Positions 16,921 through 26,034 are shown, counted from the stretch's first letter. The stretch is 33,761 nucleotides of DNA from Streptomyces sp. rh34 (GCF_002551245.1 NZ_NTGZ01000051.1:1-33761), one strand, 5' to 3'. Numbers and translations: made by a program. The notes: a model not told the origin generated them from the letters alone.

Positions 16921-18838
16921 TCAGCCGATCGCCGTCCAGGGGCCGAAGCCGCCCCGGCCGGGCGCGAGTTGCGTCGCCACGTGGAGTCGCCCGTCGTTGC
17001 CGAGGGCAGCCACCACGGCCCGGCCGGCCGAGTCGAAGGAGGTCGCCGGGGTGCCCACCACCGTGCCGCCCAGCGCGGCGGTCGAAAGCTCCTGCCACGG
17101 CGAGTCGTCCGGGTGGAAGCGGTAGGCCAGCCCGCCCAGGTCGCTCCGGGTCACCAGGAGCGTGCCGGTCTCCGGCGAGGTGCTCGCGGCGGCCGCCACC
17201 GGGCCGAAGCCGCCCCGGCCGCCGATCGGTGCGGCGGGCTTCGCCCAGCGGCCGCCGGGCGTGTCCTCCTCCTCCGGGCTGCACGAGGGCGGTCGGCGGG
17301 CCGGCGGGCACGCTCAGCTTGAACCGCGGGGCGCGCGAGGGGAGCGAGTCGATGGTGTCCTGGCTCCAGTGGAAGACCCCCTCGCGGCTGGAGGCGAACA
17401 GCTCGACGGATCCGTCGCGCGCCGTGAGCGCGGACAGCCCCTCCTGCACGTCGAACCCCCGCAGGTCGGTCCACTCGCCCCAGGTCCCGTCGGCCGCCCG
17501 GACCCGCGAGTGGACGCCCTGCCCGGCATTGCGCACGAACAGGTGCAGGCGTCCCTTGCCGTCCCGGGTCACGACCGGCGCTCCCAGGTGACGGTCCCGG
17601 CGGGGGTCGGCCGCCGAGGGGTTGCCGAGGGTCCCCCATTCGCCGAACGGACCGTCGGGGACGGCCTGTTCGAGCGCGACGATCTCCCGTCCGTGCGCGT
17701 CGTCGTGGGCGAGGTAGGAGAGCCGTTCGGCGAAGATCTGCCACCGGCCGTCCGGGGTCAGCGACACGGCGAGTCCGGGCGCGAGCGGAGCGCCGCCCAG
17801 CAGGAAGGGGCCGCGCCACTGGTCCCCGCCGGGCTGGGCCTGCACCCAGACCGCCGCCTGCTGGTCGATCACGGCGAAGGCCGTCAGCCGCCCCCGCGCG
17901 TCGGGGCGCAGCCAGTCGCCGGTCCCCGGGTAGCGCGGGGTGGTGCTCTGGACCCAGCCGGGGCCTCGCGAGTTGAGACCGACCGCGTAGTCGCCGCTGC
18001 CGGCCGGGTCGCCGCAGTCGTACCCGTCGGCGGCACCGTAGATGTTGAGGAAGAACTCCTTCAGCGAGACGGCCTGGGGGCTGAGGTTGTGCGGCCACCG
18101 CTCGTTGTAGTAACCGCGGAAGGCCTCGACGGCGAAATGTCTGCCCTCGGCGGGACCGCGGTACTGGCTGATCGCGGTCCAGCTGAACAGCGCGGCGGCC
18201 GTGTGGTCGCAGTGGTCGCTGAGATCCCCGTAGTCGTGGCGCTGGGGGAAGTTCTCGTCGTGGACGAGCCGGTCGGGGTCGGGGTCCATGGTGCGGATCA
18301 CCGTGGGCCGGACGATCTCCATCAGGTTGACGAGGGTCGCCACGACACCCGGGCGCGTGTACCAGAAGACGTCGCCCACCAGCCCGCCGCGGGGCACCAG
18401 CGTCGGCACCCGCTCGGCCTCTCCGCGCCACAGCACGTGCAGGCTCCGGGAGGGCCCCTCGGGCGTGCCGTGCTGGCGGATGTTGAGGAAGAACAGCGTG
18501 ACCCACGGGGCGGCGGCCAGGGAGTAGACCTCCGCGAGGCCGCCGTCCGCGGTCTGCCAGGTGCCACTCGTCCAGGCGGCGGTGCGGTCGCCCAGCACCA
18601 TCGCGGCGTACGCGGCCCTGAGTCCGTTCTGCCGGGCCCTGCCGTAGGCCTCCCGGTCCGCGACGACGGGTTCGGTCGACCAGGGGCGGGGGTTCTCGCC
18701 CTGGGCGTCCCCGCTGGTCAGGTAGACCGTGGTGGTCCTGACACCCGCCTTCATCGCCTGGAAGGCGGTGGGGTTCATGAAGTACAGGTCGTCGTCGGGG
18801 TGCGCGACGATCTGGAGGATGGATGAGGTGCTGTCCAT
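16921..18838 (-). pseudogene. PIG-L (LmbE-like) deacetylase with C-terminal propeller-like region, frameshifted
   Basis: The start is ATG 18838 with GAGAGA upstream. Residues 1-220 carry the PIG-L metal-site motifs VAHPDDDLYF (12-16) and SDHCDHTAAA (His209, His212), known from N-acetylglucosaminyl deacetylases (GlcNAc-PI, mycothiol MshB). From about 300 the protein has repeats with W and LHLFVRNAGQGVHSR-like strands, resembling a beta-propeller. The frame shifts near 17274-17278 (about residue 521). Reading through without the shift ends in meaningless Arg/Gly-rich sequence, while the +1-shifted frame resumes propeller sequence (GRGGFGPVAAAASTS through GGFGPWTAIG) and stops at 16921. Total length is 639 codons plus one base, as expected for one inserted base. 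It may be a sequencing error or a real lesion removing the last propeller blades. It is the last gene of the glycan operon, 32 bp after the GT4-Stealth gene. Confidence 0.8.
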
Positions 18839-18870
18839 GCTGCGTCTCTCTCGCGGTGGGGCCTGGCCGG

Positions 18871-21744
18871 TCACAGCGGCCACCCGGGCAGGTAGCCGGC
18901 GCGGTGTCGCTGGTTGCGCTCCGAACCGGTCTCGAACTGGCTGGCGATGGGGAAGTAGCTCGGGAGGAAGGCCGTGAGGATCGCGTCCTGCTCCTCCTCC
19001 GGGACGTCCCCGTCGTGGAAGTCGTTGAGGCAGAACACGTCGTGCGGCCGGGCGGTCAGAATGCGGTTGAGGCGCGGCTTGTGGTCGCTCAGGCCGACGT
19101 TGACGAATCCGCAGGAGATGCTGCCGGGGACGCTGCGCAGGGTGTGGAACCCGTAGTAGTGGTGCAGCGACGACGCCACCGAGAGGTCACTGTGGCTGCG
19201 CAGCTGGTTGGCGGCCGTGGTCGCCATGGCCTCCTGGTAGTAGCCCTCCATCTCCTCCAGCACGCTGCGGCGCAGCGGATGCGGGGCGTGCAGGAAGGAG
19301 TGGGCCAGCACCTGGCCGAAGGTCGCCTCGATGAGCGCCCGGTTGTTCTTGGCGGCGGCGATGTTGAACTCGTCGGCGTAGCTGGCCGGGGCCATCGGCA
19401 CGGCGGTGGGCGACATGAAGTGCTTCGCCTGGCCGTTGCTGTGGAAGAACATGCCCGGCTGGAGCGTCCGGCCGACGAACACGTCGTCGTTGAAGTAGAG
19501 GAAGTGCTCGGCCAGCCCGTCGATGTGGTGCAGCTGGCTTTCGATGGCATGGGAGTTGTACGTCGGCAGCGCGCCGCGCCGTTCGAAGATCTCGCGGTGG
19601 TCGACCACCCTCACCCGGGGGTGGGAGGTGTCCAGCCAGGAGGGCACCTGCTGGTCCGTCACCAGGTAGATGTTCCGGATCCAGGGCGCGTACATGTCGA
19701 TGGAGCGCAGCGAGTAGCGCAGTTCGTCGCGGTCCCGGAACCGGGCCGCGCTGGTGGCCGCGTCCTCGGTCTGCATGCCCATCCCGGCGAGGACGGCGTT
19801 CTTCCGGTCCAGCCAGTGCACGTCGGATCCGTCGACCCAGGTGTACACGGCGTCCACGGGGAAGTTGACGTCGCCGTGGAGGGGCCGGGTGAAGGGGGTG
19901 ATCGACGGGTAGTCGCGGCCGGCCAGGGGCAGCGGGCTGCGGACCATCGACTGCTTGGGCAGGCGCGTCCCGACGGAGGTACGGGCCGGGGAGACGAAGA
20001 ACGCCGGATCCTCGGGGTCCTCGTCCCAGAACGAGATGGTGCAGCCGTACACCGCGCCGAGACGCAGGGTACGGGAACGGGACACCGCGCTCTGGTAGAC
20101 ACGGACGCCGGAACCGGGCGTGTCGAGGTACTGCTCCACCATCCCGGCGAGGACGGTGGCGACCGAGTTCTGGTTCTCGTTGAGCACCGACACGTAGACC
20201 GCCTGGTCGGCGTAGGCGCCGGCCAGGGCCTTCAGTACGGCCTGACGGTAGGTGGCGTGCACGGCGACGGTGTGCCGGACCAGGGAGTCGCGCACCACGA
20301 AGTAGGGGACGCCGGCGCTCTCCAGGGCGTTGGCCGCGAGGGCGAGGTTGGCCTGGACGATGTCCCAGGGGGACTCCCACTCCAGGGGTCTGCACAGCTG
20401 CCCGCCGTCGCGGACCAGCCCGCGGACACTCTTGAGGAGGCGGCGCTCCAGCGCCTGTGCCGCGCCGCTGCGCACGGTGCCGGCCGGGGCCGGGGAGGCG
20501 GCGGGCACGCCGCCGTCGGCCCCGCTGACCAGCTCGTGCATGGCCTGCCGTTCGGCCTTGGCGATGTCACGGCGGCCGCTGTCCCGCTCGGCGAGGAGTT
20601 CCGAGAAGATGTGTTCCCACCGGGCGGTCACGACGGCCGGGGCGAAGCGTTCGACGGCCCCCAGGGCGGCGGCGCCCATCCGGTGGCGCAGCGACGTGTC
20701 CTCGATGAGCCGCAGCAGGCAGGAGGTGAGCGCGTCGATGTCACCGGTCGGCACGAGCAGCCCGGAGTGGCCGTCCATGACGACTTCGCGGGGCCCGTTG
20801 GGCGAGTCGTAGGAGACGACGGGGACACCGGCGGCCTGGGCCTCGGCCAGCACGAGGCCGAAGGCCTCGTTGCGCGAGGTCAGCAGGGCGATGCTGGCCT
20901 TGGCCCACTCCTCGGCGAGGTGCGGCGAGTTGCCGTTGAGCTGGACACTGTCGTGCAGGCCGAGGGAGTCGATCTGGCGGCGCAGGGCGCCGCTGAGCGG
21001 CCCGTCCCCGAAGATCCGCAGGGTCCACGAGGGGTGGCGCGGGGCGATCGCCGCCCAGGCCGTTACGGCGTGGTCGATCTGCTTCTCGCCGACGAGGCGT
21101 CCGGCGATGACGACGGTCCGCGTCTCCAGGGTGGACTTCGGACGATAGCCGCTGGGAAGGGCGTTCGGCACGACCTCCAGCCGGGGCGCACCGGCGCCCA
21201 GCGTCTCGGCGAACCACTCACGGGTCCGCTCGCTCAGGACGCCGAGCGCGTCGAGTCTCGCCGAGTGCCGCAGGAGCGGTTCACCGCTCGTCCCGCGCAG
21301 TTCGGAGACCCGGTGCTCCTGGTGCACGGTGACCACGCGGGACGGCGCCAGGTGCACGGCGAGCGCCATGAGGGCCGGGGTGGTGGTGATCAGCACGTCG
21401 GTGTCGCTGTCCTGAAGCGCCAACCCGAGCTCCAGGTCGGAGAGCCTGTTGAACGCGGCCTCCCAGGCACGGTCCACCACCCGGCTGGGCTGTGCGGACA
21501 ACTGCGCCCACACGGCGTCGTCCACACCGGTGGGTCGCAGGGGGCGCTGCACCGGACCGGTGAGGTCGACGAGGTAGTCGACACGGACCCGCTCGTCCGG
21601 CGAGAAGAACTGCGCCGGTTTGGACTTGAAGACGCTCAGGACCCGGACGTCGTGCCGGACGGCGAGTTCCGAGGCCTGGTTGAAAACAGCCCGTTCGGTC
21701 CCTCCCACGGCGTCGGCGGTGGTGAGCAGGAAGGTGATCTTCAT
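18871..21744 (-). CDS. GT4 glycosyltransferase fused to Stealth-family phosphotransferase
   Basis: Start ATG 21744; 957 residues. Residues 1-400 form a GT4-type glycosyltransferase: KITFLLTTADAVGGTERAV at the N-terminus, VVIAGRLVGEKQIDHAV near 211-227, and the nucleotide-sugar motif EAFGLVLAE (Glu293, Glu301). A linker (about 410-465) follows. The C-terminal part has the Stealth conserved regions: CR1 VDAVYTWVDGSDVHW (630-644), CR2 from RDELRYSLRSIDMYAPWIRN (672) to FLYFNDDVFVGR (748-759), CR3 SLHHYYGFHTL (859) and CR4 CLNDF (905). Stealth proteins transfer hexose-1-phosphate (usually GlcNAc-1-P) to sugar hydroxyls, making phosphodiester-linked glycans. The fusion could add a sugar and then a sugar-phosphate in one protein (inference). 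No signal peptide, so cytosolic. It sits 8 bp after the 314-residue gene. Confidence 0.93.
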   Translation of the reverse strand: MKITFLLTTADAVGGTERAVFNQASELAVRHDVRVLSVFKSKPAQFFSPDERVRVDYLVDLTGPVQRPLRPTGVDDAVWAQLSAQPSRVVDRAWEAAFNRLSDLELGLALQDSDTDVLITTTPALMALAVHLAPSRVVTVHQEHRVSELRGTSGEPLLRHSARLDALGVLSERTREWFAETLGAGAPRLEVVPNALPSGYRPKSTLETRTVVIAGRLVGEKQIDHAVTAWAAIAPRHPSWTLRIFGDGPLSGALRRQIDSLGLHDSVQLNGNSPHLAEEWAKASIALLTSRNEAFGLVLAEAQAAGVPVVSYDSPNGPREVVMDGHSGLLVPTGDIDALTSCLLRLIEDTSLRHRMGAAALGAVERFAPAVVTARWEHIFSELLAERDSGRRDIAKAERQAMHELVSGADGGVPAASPAPAGTVRSGAAQALERRLLKSVRGLVRDGGQLCRPLEWESPWDIVQANLALAANALESAGVPYFVVRDSLVRHTVAVHATYRQAVLKALAGAYADQAVYVSVLNENQNSVATVLAGMVEQYLDTPGSGVRVYQSAVSRSRTLRLGAVYGCTISFWDEDPEDPAFFVSPARTSVGTRLPKQSMVRSPLPLAGRDYPSITPFTRPLHGDVNFPVDAVYTWVDGSDVHWLDRKNAVLAGMGMQTEDAATSAARFRDRDELRYSLRSIDMYAPWIRNIYLVTDQQVPSWLDTSHPRVRVVDHREIFERRGALPTYNSHAIESQLHHIDGLAEHFLYFNDDVFVGRTLQPGMFFHSNGQAKHFMSPTAVPMAPASYADEFNIAAAKNNRALIEATFGQVLAHSFLHAPHPLRRSVLEEMEGYYQEAMATTAANQLRSHSDLSVASSLHHYYGFHTLRSVPGSISCGFVNVGLSDHKPRLNRILTARPHDVFCLNDFHDGDVPEEEQDAILTAFLPSYFPIASQFETGSERNQRHRAGYLPGWPL

Positions 21745-21752
21745 AGGGTCTT

Positions 21753-22697
21753 TCAGCCGATTTCTGGCATCGGGGTGCAGGTGATGCGGAGGTTGCCCGC
21801 GGAGGTGTAGCGGGGCTGGACGAGGAGCGGCGGGTGGCCGGGAGGAGCGATCACGGTGGTGCGCATGGCGAAGACCCGCAGGGGGTTGCGTACGTCGTGC
21901 AGGCGGCGGCCGAGCCTGAGCCCGGAGCCGGACGCGTCGCTCACCACCACGTCCCAGTGCTCGGGCCTGTTGCGCCGGGGCGCCATGCTCTCAAGCGGGA
22001 CCTCGACCCGGGTGATCCCGTCCTCCCCCACCGTCACCGGCTGCTGGAGCCGGCGGCCCGAGGCGAGGAACTCCGCCCGGGGTTCGTCGATCCGGGCGCC
22101 GAGGACCCGGAAGTCGACGGCGATGCCCGCGTGGGTGATGTGCACCTTGACCACTTCCGCGCCGGGCCTGGCGTCCGAGGTGACGACGCGCGCGTTCCCG
22201 GTGACCGAACGGCCGATCCGGTGGCGCTGCCCGGTCACGCCGGACGCCGTCATCGGCTTGGTGGGGCCCTCGTAGGGGACGGGCAGCTCCACCAGCAGCA
22301 GCGGCAGTTGCCGGGTCCGTCGGCCGTTGGCCAGCCGCAGACGCAGCGGTCTGCGCCCGGCGCCGACCGGGGCGCCGCCCACCTCGGCCCCCAGGAGCAC
22401 GACCGCGTCCATCAGCAGCCCGCCGTCGGGGCCCTCGTAGACCCGGGCGGGGCTCTCGTGACGCTGCCGGCCGCTGCCCAGTACGAGTTGCGCGCTGTCG
22501 GGGAGCCGGGCCGAGCCCGGCAGTTCGGCGTGCAGGTTGACGGTGTGGCCGTCGAGCACGGCGGCGTACCGCAGGCGCGCCGTGCGGCCGGAGCGCAGCG
22601 GCAGGAAGACCCGCAGAATCAGGCGGGAGCGCAGGGCCGCGGCGCGGACCTCCAGCCGGCGCCGGGCGGCGCCCAGTTGTGCGCGTCGCTGCGTCAT
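21753..22697 (-). CDS. unrecognised 314-residue protein in the Stealth operon
   Basis: The start ATG 22697 overlaps the stop of the upstream Stealth gene (ATGA), and the stop is 8 bp before the GT4-Stealth start, so it is certainly part of that operon. After an Arg-rich helical N-terminus (about 1-40) the sequence alternates short hydrophobic strands with polar turns (RLRYAAVLDGHTVNLHAELP, LLLVELPVPYEGP, VVKVHITHAGIAVDFRVLGA, WDVVVSDASGSGLRLGRRL), suggesting two or more beta-sandwich-like domains. There is no signal peptide, membrane helix or catalytic motif I can recognise. It may be a scaffold or carbohydrate-contacting partner of the transferases. I do not know the family. Confidence 0.8.
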   Translation of the reverse strand: MTQRRAQLGAARRRLEVRAAALRSRLILRVFLPLRSGRTARLRYAAVLDGHTVNLHAELPGSARLPDSAQLVLGSGRQRHESPARVYEGPDGGLLMDAVVLLGAEVGGAPVGAGRRPLRLRLANGRRTRQLPLLLVELPVPYEGPTKPMTASGVTGQRHRIGRSVTGNARVVTSDARPGAEVVKVHITHAGIAVDFRVLGARIDEPRAEFLASGRRLQQPVTVGEDGITRVEVPLESMAPRRNRPEHWDVVVSDASGSGLRLGRRLHDVRNPLRVFAMRTTVIAPPGHPPLLVQPRYTSAGNLRITCTPMPEIG

Positions 22698-24490
22698 CCG
22701 GAGCTCCGTCCCAGTTCGTGGGTGCGGCGCGTGGGCGCGCCGTGCGACCCCTGCAGCTCAAAGGGGCTCGGCACGGGGAAGTAGGTGTCGAGGAACCGCC
22801 GCACCATGCGCTCCTGGGCATCGGGGTCCTCGGGAACCACGGTGTCGTTGATGCAGAAGGTGTCGAAGTTCCGCTGGACGACGAGGCGGTTGAGCCGCCC
22901 CTGGGCCTTCTCCTCGCCGATGTCGATGTAGACGTACCTGAGGTCCGCGAGCGTCGCCCGGGCCAGGTGGTAGGCGTAGTAGTGGTGCAGCGAGGAGGCG
23001 ATGGGGATGTCGTGCGGCGAGCGGAAGCGCGCGTGCTGGGTGACCCAGTGTGCCCGCGCGTAGATGTGCTCGATCTCCGTGAGGACGGTGCGTCGGAGCG
23101 CGTGCGGCGTGTGCTTCATCTTCTGGGAGATGACCGTGCCGAACTGCTGGGCGATCAGGCCGCGGCTGTTCTTGCCCGCCGCGTTGACCGGGAGGTCCTC
23201 GGGGGCCACGTTCCCGGACGGGATCAGCGCCTTGGACAGGAAGAACTTGGTCAGGCCATTGGGGTGGAAGAAGTGTCCGGGCTGTACGGGCCGCCCGAAG
23301 AACACGTCGTCGTTGAGGTAGAGGAAATGGTCGGAGAGGCCGGGTATGTGGTGGAGCTGGCTCTCGATGGCGTGCGAGTTGTAGGTCGGCAGGGCCGCCG
23401 GGTCGGAGAAGATCTCCCGGTGGTCGACCACGGTGAGGCCGGGGACGTCCGTGTCGAGCCAGCCCGGGGTCTGCCCGGCGGTGACCAGGAAGATGTTGCG
23501 TACCCAGGGCGCGTACTGGTGGATGGAGCGCAGGGAGTAGCGGAGTTCGTCGCGGCTCGTGTAGCGGGCGCCGTTGTCGGCCTGCTCGTGCAGTTGGTCG
23601 CTGTCCGCGGTCAGGGACCGCCGTACGGCGTCCTTCTCGGCGCGCCATACGGTGTCGGAGTCGTCGACCCAGGTGTAGACGACGTCGATCGGGAAGGCGT
23701 GGTCGGTCGGCAGCCGGGCCGTGAAGTCCGCGACGGTCCGGGTGTGCCCCGTGTGGTACGGGCCGGGCACCGGGCTGAACAGTTTCTGCTCGGCCGTGCG
23801 GAACTCCGTCTCGACCGGGATCTGGGTGACGACGGTGTTGGGACGCGGCGCGCACAGTTCGCCCTCGCGCTCGTCCCAGAACTCCAGGTCGCAGCCGGAC
23901 TCGGGGCCGAAGACGAGATGGCCGGTGGGGTCGCAGACGTTCCAGGACAGCCGGAGCACGGGGTGCGAGCGCAGCCGCCGCCATGTTTGGGCGGACGCGC
24001 CCGACCGGGCCTGGCCGCCGTTCTCCTGGGCGACGTAGCCGGGGTTGCGGCCGAAGGCGAGTTGCAGCACCTCTTCGACGTCGGCGCGCAGCCGGGCCGG
24101 CACCGCGACGCACGGAAGGTTCTGGGAGGTCCCGCGGACGGCGAAGTGATCGATCTCCGCCTCCTCCAGCACGGCGACGAGCATGTGGAGGTTCCTGGCG
24201 CGCGCGGCCCATTCGGTGGCGCCGCGCACCACCACGGCCCGCGCGTGCTTGCCCTGGATCCGCACGACGCGCAGCGAGGCGTCGGGGCTGTGCCGCGCGG
24301 GATTGCTCCGCCCGCCCAGCGCCCGGACCACCACGGCGGAGCGGGCCGAGTCGAAGCTCGCGAGCAGGTGCATGACCATGTTGCGCCACGGGGCGGGGAC
24401 ACGGCGGACGAGTCGCCGACGCGCCCGCACCGGCACCAAAGATCTATATGTCGATACCAGCGCACTGGTCTCAGGATTGTTGACGCTCAC
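22694..24490 (-). CDS. Stealth-family sugar-phosphate transferase
   Basis: The reading frame is open to a GTG at 24535, but GTG 24490 is preferred: it keeps the family-like N-terminus STYRSLVPVRARRR with little extra, and codons upstream look non-coding. The choice is not certain, as this stretch is AT-rich. From 24490 the protein has 598 residues. The Stealth signatures are CR1 IDVVYTWVDDSDTVW (268-282), CR2 SRDELRYSLRSIHQYAPWVR (312) to FLYLNDDVFFGR (389-400), CR3 SLHHYYAYHLA (500) and CR4 FCINDT (545). Residues 50-260 form a family-specific N-terminal domain. Like bacterial capsule hexose-1-phosphate transferases and human GNPTAB, it should transfer a sugar-1-phosphate. It is the first gene of the four-gene operon and shares about the last 330 residues with the fusion protein downstream. 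Confidence 0.9.
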   Translation of the reverse strand: MSVNNPETSALVSTYRSLVPVRARRRLVRRVPAPWRNMVMHLLASFDSARSAVVVRALGGRSNPARHSPDASLRVVRIQGKHARAVVVRGATEWAARARNLHMLVAVLEEAEIDHFAVRGTSQNLPCVAVPARLRADVEEVLQLAFGRNPGYVAQENGGQARSGASAQTWRRLRSHPVLRLSWNVCDPTGHLVFGPESGCDLEFWDEREGELCAPRPNTVVTQIPVETEFRTAEQKLFSPVPGPYHTGHTRTVADFTARLPTDHAFPIDVVYTWVDDSDTVWRAEKDAVRRSLTADSDQLHEQADNGARYTSRDELRYSLRSIHQYAPWVRNIFLVTAGQTPGWLDTDVPGLTVVDHREIFSDPAALPTYNSHAIESQLHHIPGLSDHFLYLNDDVFFGRPVQPGHFFHPNGLTKFFLSKALIPSGNVAPEDLPVNAAGKNSRGLIAQQFGTVISQKMKHTPHALRRTVLTEIEHIYARAHWVTQHARFRSPHDIPIASSLHHYYAYHLARATLADLRYVYIDIGEEKAQGRLNRLVVQRNFDTFCINDTVVPEDPDAQERMVRRFLDTYFPVPSPFELQGSHGAPTRRTHELGRSSG

Positions 24491-24701
24491 AAAATTAGCC
24501 CGCCCCGTTGAACAGGAGCCGAAGCCCCGCCTCACTCTTTCGCCCCACCGAAAGTTCCGTCACGCGGGACGCTGTCAGTGACAGAAGACAGGCCGCCGTC
24601 CGATGTTCACATCAGCGCCACTCTTTGTCCACCTGTGATCACTCGTTCTTCACGTTTGTGATGAAGCTGACAAGAGCTGGATCGCGACAGGGCAGGGGGG
24701 C
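24491..24701 (-). promoter_or_regulatory. AT-richer upstream region of the Stealth operon
   Basis: The 211 bp between the propeller gene stop and the chosen Stealth start is clearly less GC-rich than the genes around it and should hold the operon promoter. Small inverted repeats are present (CTGTCAGTGACAG at about 24571-24583; CTTTCG...CGAAAG at about 24536-24553), but I cannot assign convincing -35/-10 boxes or a regulator. No gene is seen in it. Confidence 0.35.
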
Positions 24702-25823
24702 TCAGACGGGAGAGGACGGCGCCATCGCCAGCCCCGGCTCCGGAGCCTGGCGCGCGATGCGCAACGCCCCGTCCTCGCCGAACAGCGCGAGCACCACGCG
24801 CCCTTCGGCGTCACAGGCCAGGGCAGGCGGCCGGGCGCTCCGCTCGGTCGTGCCCGACCACCAGACGCCGCCCCCCTCGTTCTCCGTGCCGCAGGCGGCG
24901 AGCAGGACCTCGCCCTGCGGGGTCCGGTGGGCCAGCACCGTGCAGTCGTAGCCGTCGAGCCAGACACGCAGCGCGGCTATCCGGCCCTCGGCCGGCCCGC
25001 CGCCCAACGGGATGACCCAGGTACCCGGACGGTGGGCGAACAGGGCGCCGGTCGCGGCATCGGCCCAGTAGTACGTGAACCGGTCGGGCGCGGTCTCCAG
25101 CGCCGACGCGCTGCCGGGGGTCACCGAGATCTGCAGGTCCAGGCAGCGGTCCAGGCCGCCGTCCGGCTGCCCCTGCTGCCAGCGCATGGCCGCGCCGTCG
25201 CCCGGCGCGAGGTATTCGACCCGGCCGGACGCGGTGGCGACGGCGACCGCACCGTCGTACGCGTCGCTCCCCTGGAGGTCGCGCCAGGGCTCCCACGCGC
25301 CCTTCGCGTCCTCGCGCCGCATCGACACCCCGCCTCCGGCGTTGGCGACGAAGACGTGGACGCGCCCGGAGCCGCTCACGGCCGCAGCCGGAACGCCGAT
25401 GCGCCCCGCGCCGGCCGCGTCCTTGTGCGGGTTCCCCACCGGCTTCCACTCGGTCACCGGGCGGCCCGTCTGGTACTGGACGGCGTGCACCACTCCCGTG
25501 GCCCGGCCCTCCGCCGAGACCCGCCGGCCGATGAAGCGCACGAAGCCGTCGGCTCCCCGCACCACCGAGAGGTGCGACAGCCGCGGGGTCTCGATGACCT
25601 CGGGACCGGCCCACTCGTCCCCCGCGGCGGCCCTCTGCGTCCAGCGCAGCAGCCCCTTCTCGGAGCGCGCGAACACGGTGAGCCGCCGGTCCTTGCCCAG
25701 GACGATCCAGGGACCCTCCACGACCGGCGCGCGAAGACTGGTGGCGGGCGCGTCCGCCACCCGGATGCCCCCGTCGCCCACGGGGCGACTCCTCCGCTCG
25801 GTGCGCCCGGACCTCACTCCCAT
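24702..25823 (-). CDS. propeller-like repeat protein, paralogue of the deacetylase C-terminal region
   Basis: The start is ATG 25823, with GGAGAAGGG upstream; a GTG at 25862 in the same frame is less well placed. 373 residues. After a short basic N-terminus the protein is built of repeated units of about 45-50 residues, each with small strands and a W- or F-containing turn: RLTVFARSEKGLLRWTQR, GFVRFIGRRVS, RVHVFVANAGGGVSMRRE, RVEYLAPGDGAAMRWQQ, FTYYWADAATGALFAHR. This resembles PLL/tectonin-type beta-propellers, which often bind sugars. One unit aligns well with the propeller part of the PIG-L protein (IGVPAAAVSGSGRVHVFVAN against LGAPVVTRDGKGRLHLFVRN). No signal peptide or active-site motif. 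Specificity is unknown; a glycan-binding partner of the operon is likely (inference). Confidence 0.78.
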   Translation of the reverse strand: MGVRSGRTERRSRPVGDGGIRVADAPATSLRAPVVEGPWIVLGKDRRLTVFARSEKGLLRWTQRAAAGDEWAGPEVIETPRLSHLSVVRGADGFVRFIGRRVSAEGRATGVVHAVQYQTGRPVTEWKPVGNPHKDAAGAGRIGVPAAAVSGSGRVHVFVANAGGGVSMRREDAKGAWEPWRDLQGSDAYDGAVAVATASGRVEYLAPGDGAAMRWQQGQPDGGLDRCLDLQISVTPGSASALETAPDRFTYYWADAATGALFAHRPGTWVIPLGGGPAEGRIAALRVWLDGYDCTVLAHRTPQGEVLLAACGTENEGGGVWWSGTTERSARPPALACDAEGRVVLALFGEDGALRIARQAPEPGLAMAPSSPV

Positions 25824-25963
25824 ACCCGTGCCCTTCTCCCCGTTACTCGGCCCGCAGGTCACCGCCGAACAGACCTTCGGGTCAGAATTTTGTCACACAC
25901 TTCACAGGGGCTTCACTTCCCGGCCGGGTCGGCGCCACTTCGCCGCAGAACCGGCACCGAGCG

Positions 25964-26018
25964 TCCCCCAGCGGGAGGGGAGGGAGAGCCGGGCTCTCCC
26001 TCCCCTCCTGCTGGGGGA
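25964..26018. repeat. 27-bp inverted repeat with 1-base centre
   Basis: Positions 25964-25990 and 25992-26018 are reverse complements with a single mismatch, centred on 25991. The RNA would form a very strong hairpin. It lies between divergent genes, so it is not at the end of either annotated transcript; its right arm covers the expected -35 zone of the LCP promoter. Confidence 0.85.
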
Positions 26019-26028
26019 TCAGGTGTTC

Positions 26029-26034
26029 TATAGT
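26029..26034 (+). promoter_or_regulatory. candidate -10 box of the LCP gene
   Basis: TATAGT closely matches the housekeeping TATAAT/TAGNNT pattern and stands out in this GC-rich DNA. No TTGACA-like box is found 16-18 bases upstream, where the hairpin arm lies. Confidence 0.45.

Noticed and set aside
18823..21810. 995-codon open frame on the plus strand opposite the GT4-Stealth gene
   Set aside because: Shadow frame: low-complexity Gly/Val/Asp/Arg composition, while the opposite strand encodes two complete known domains.
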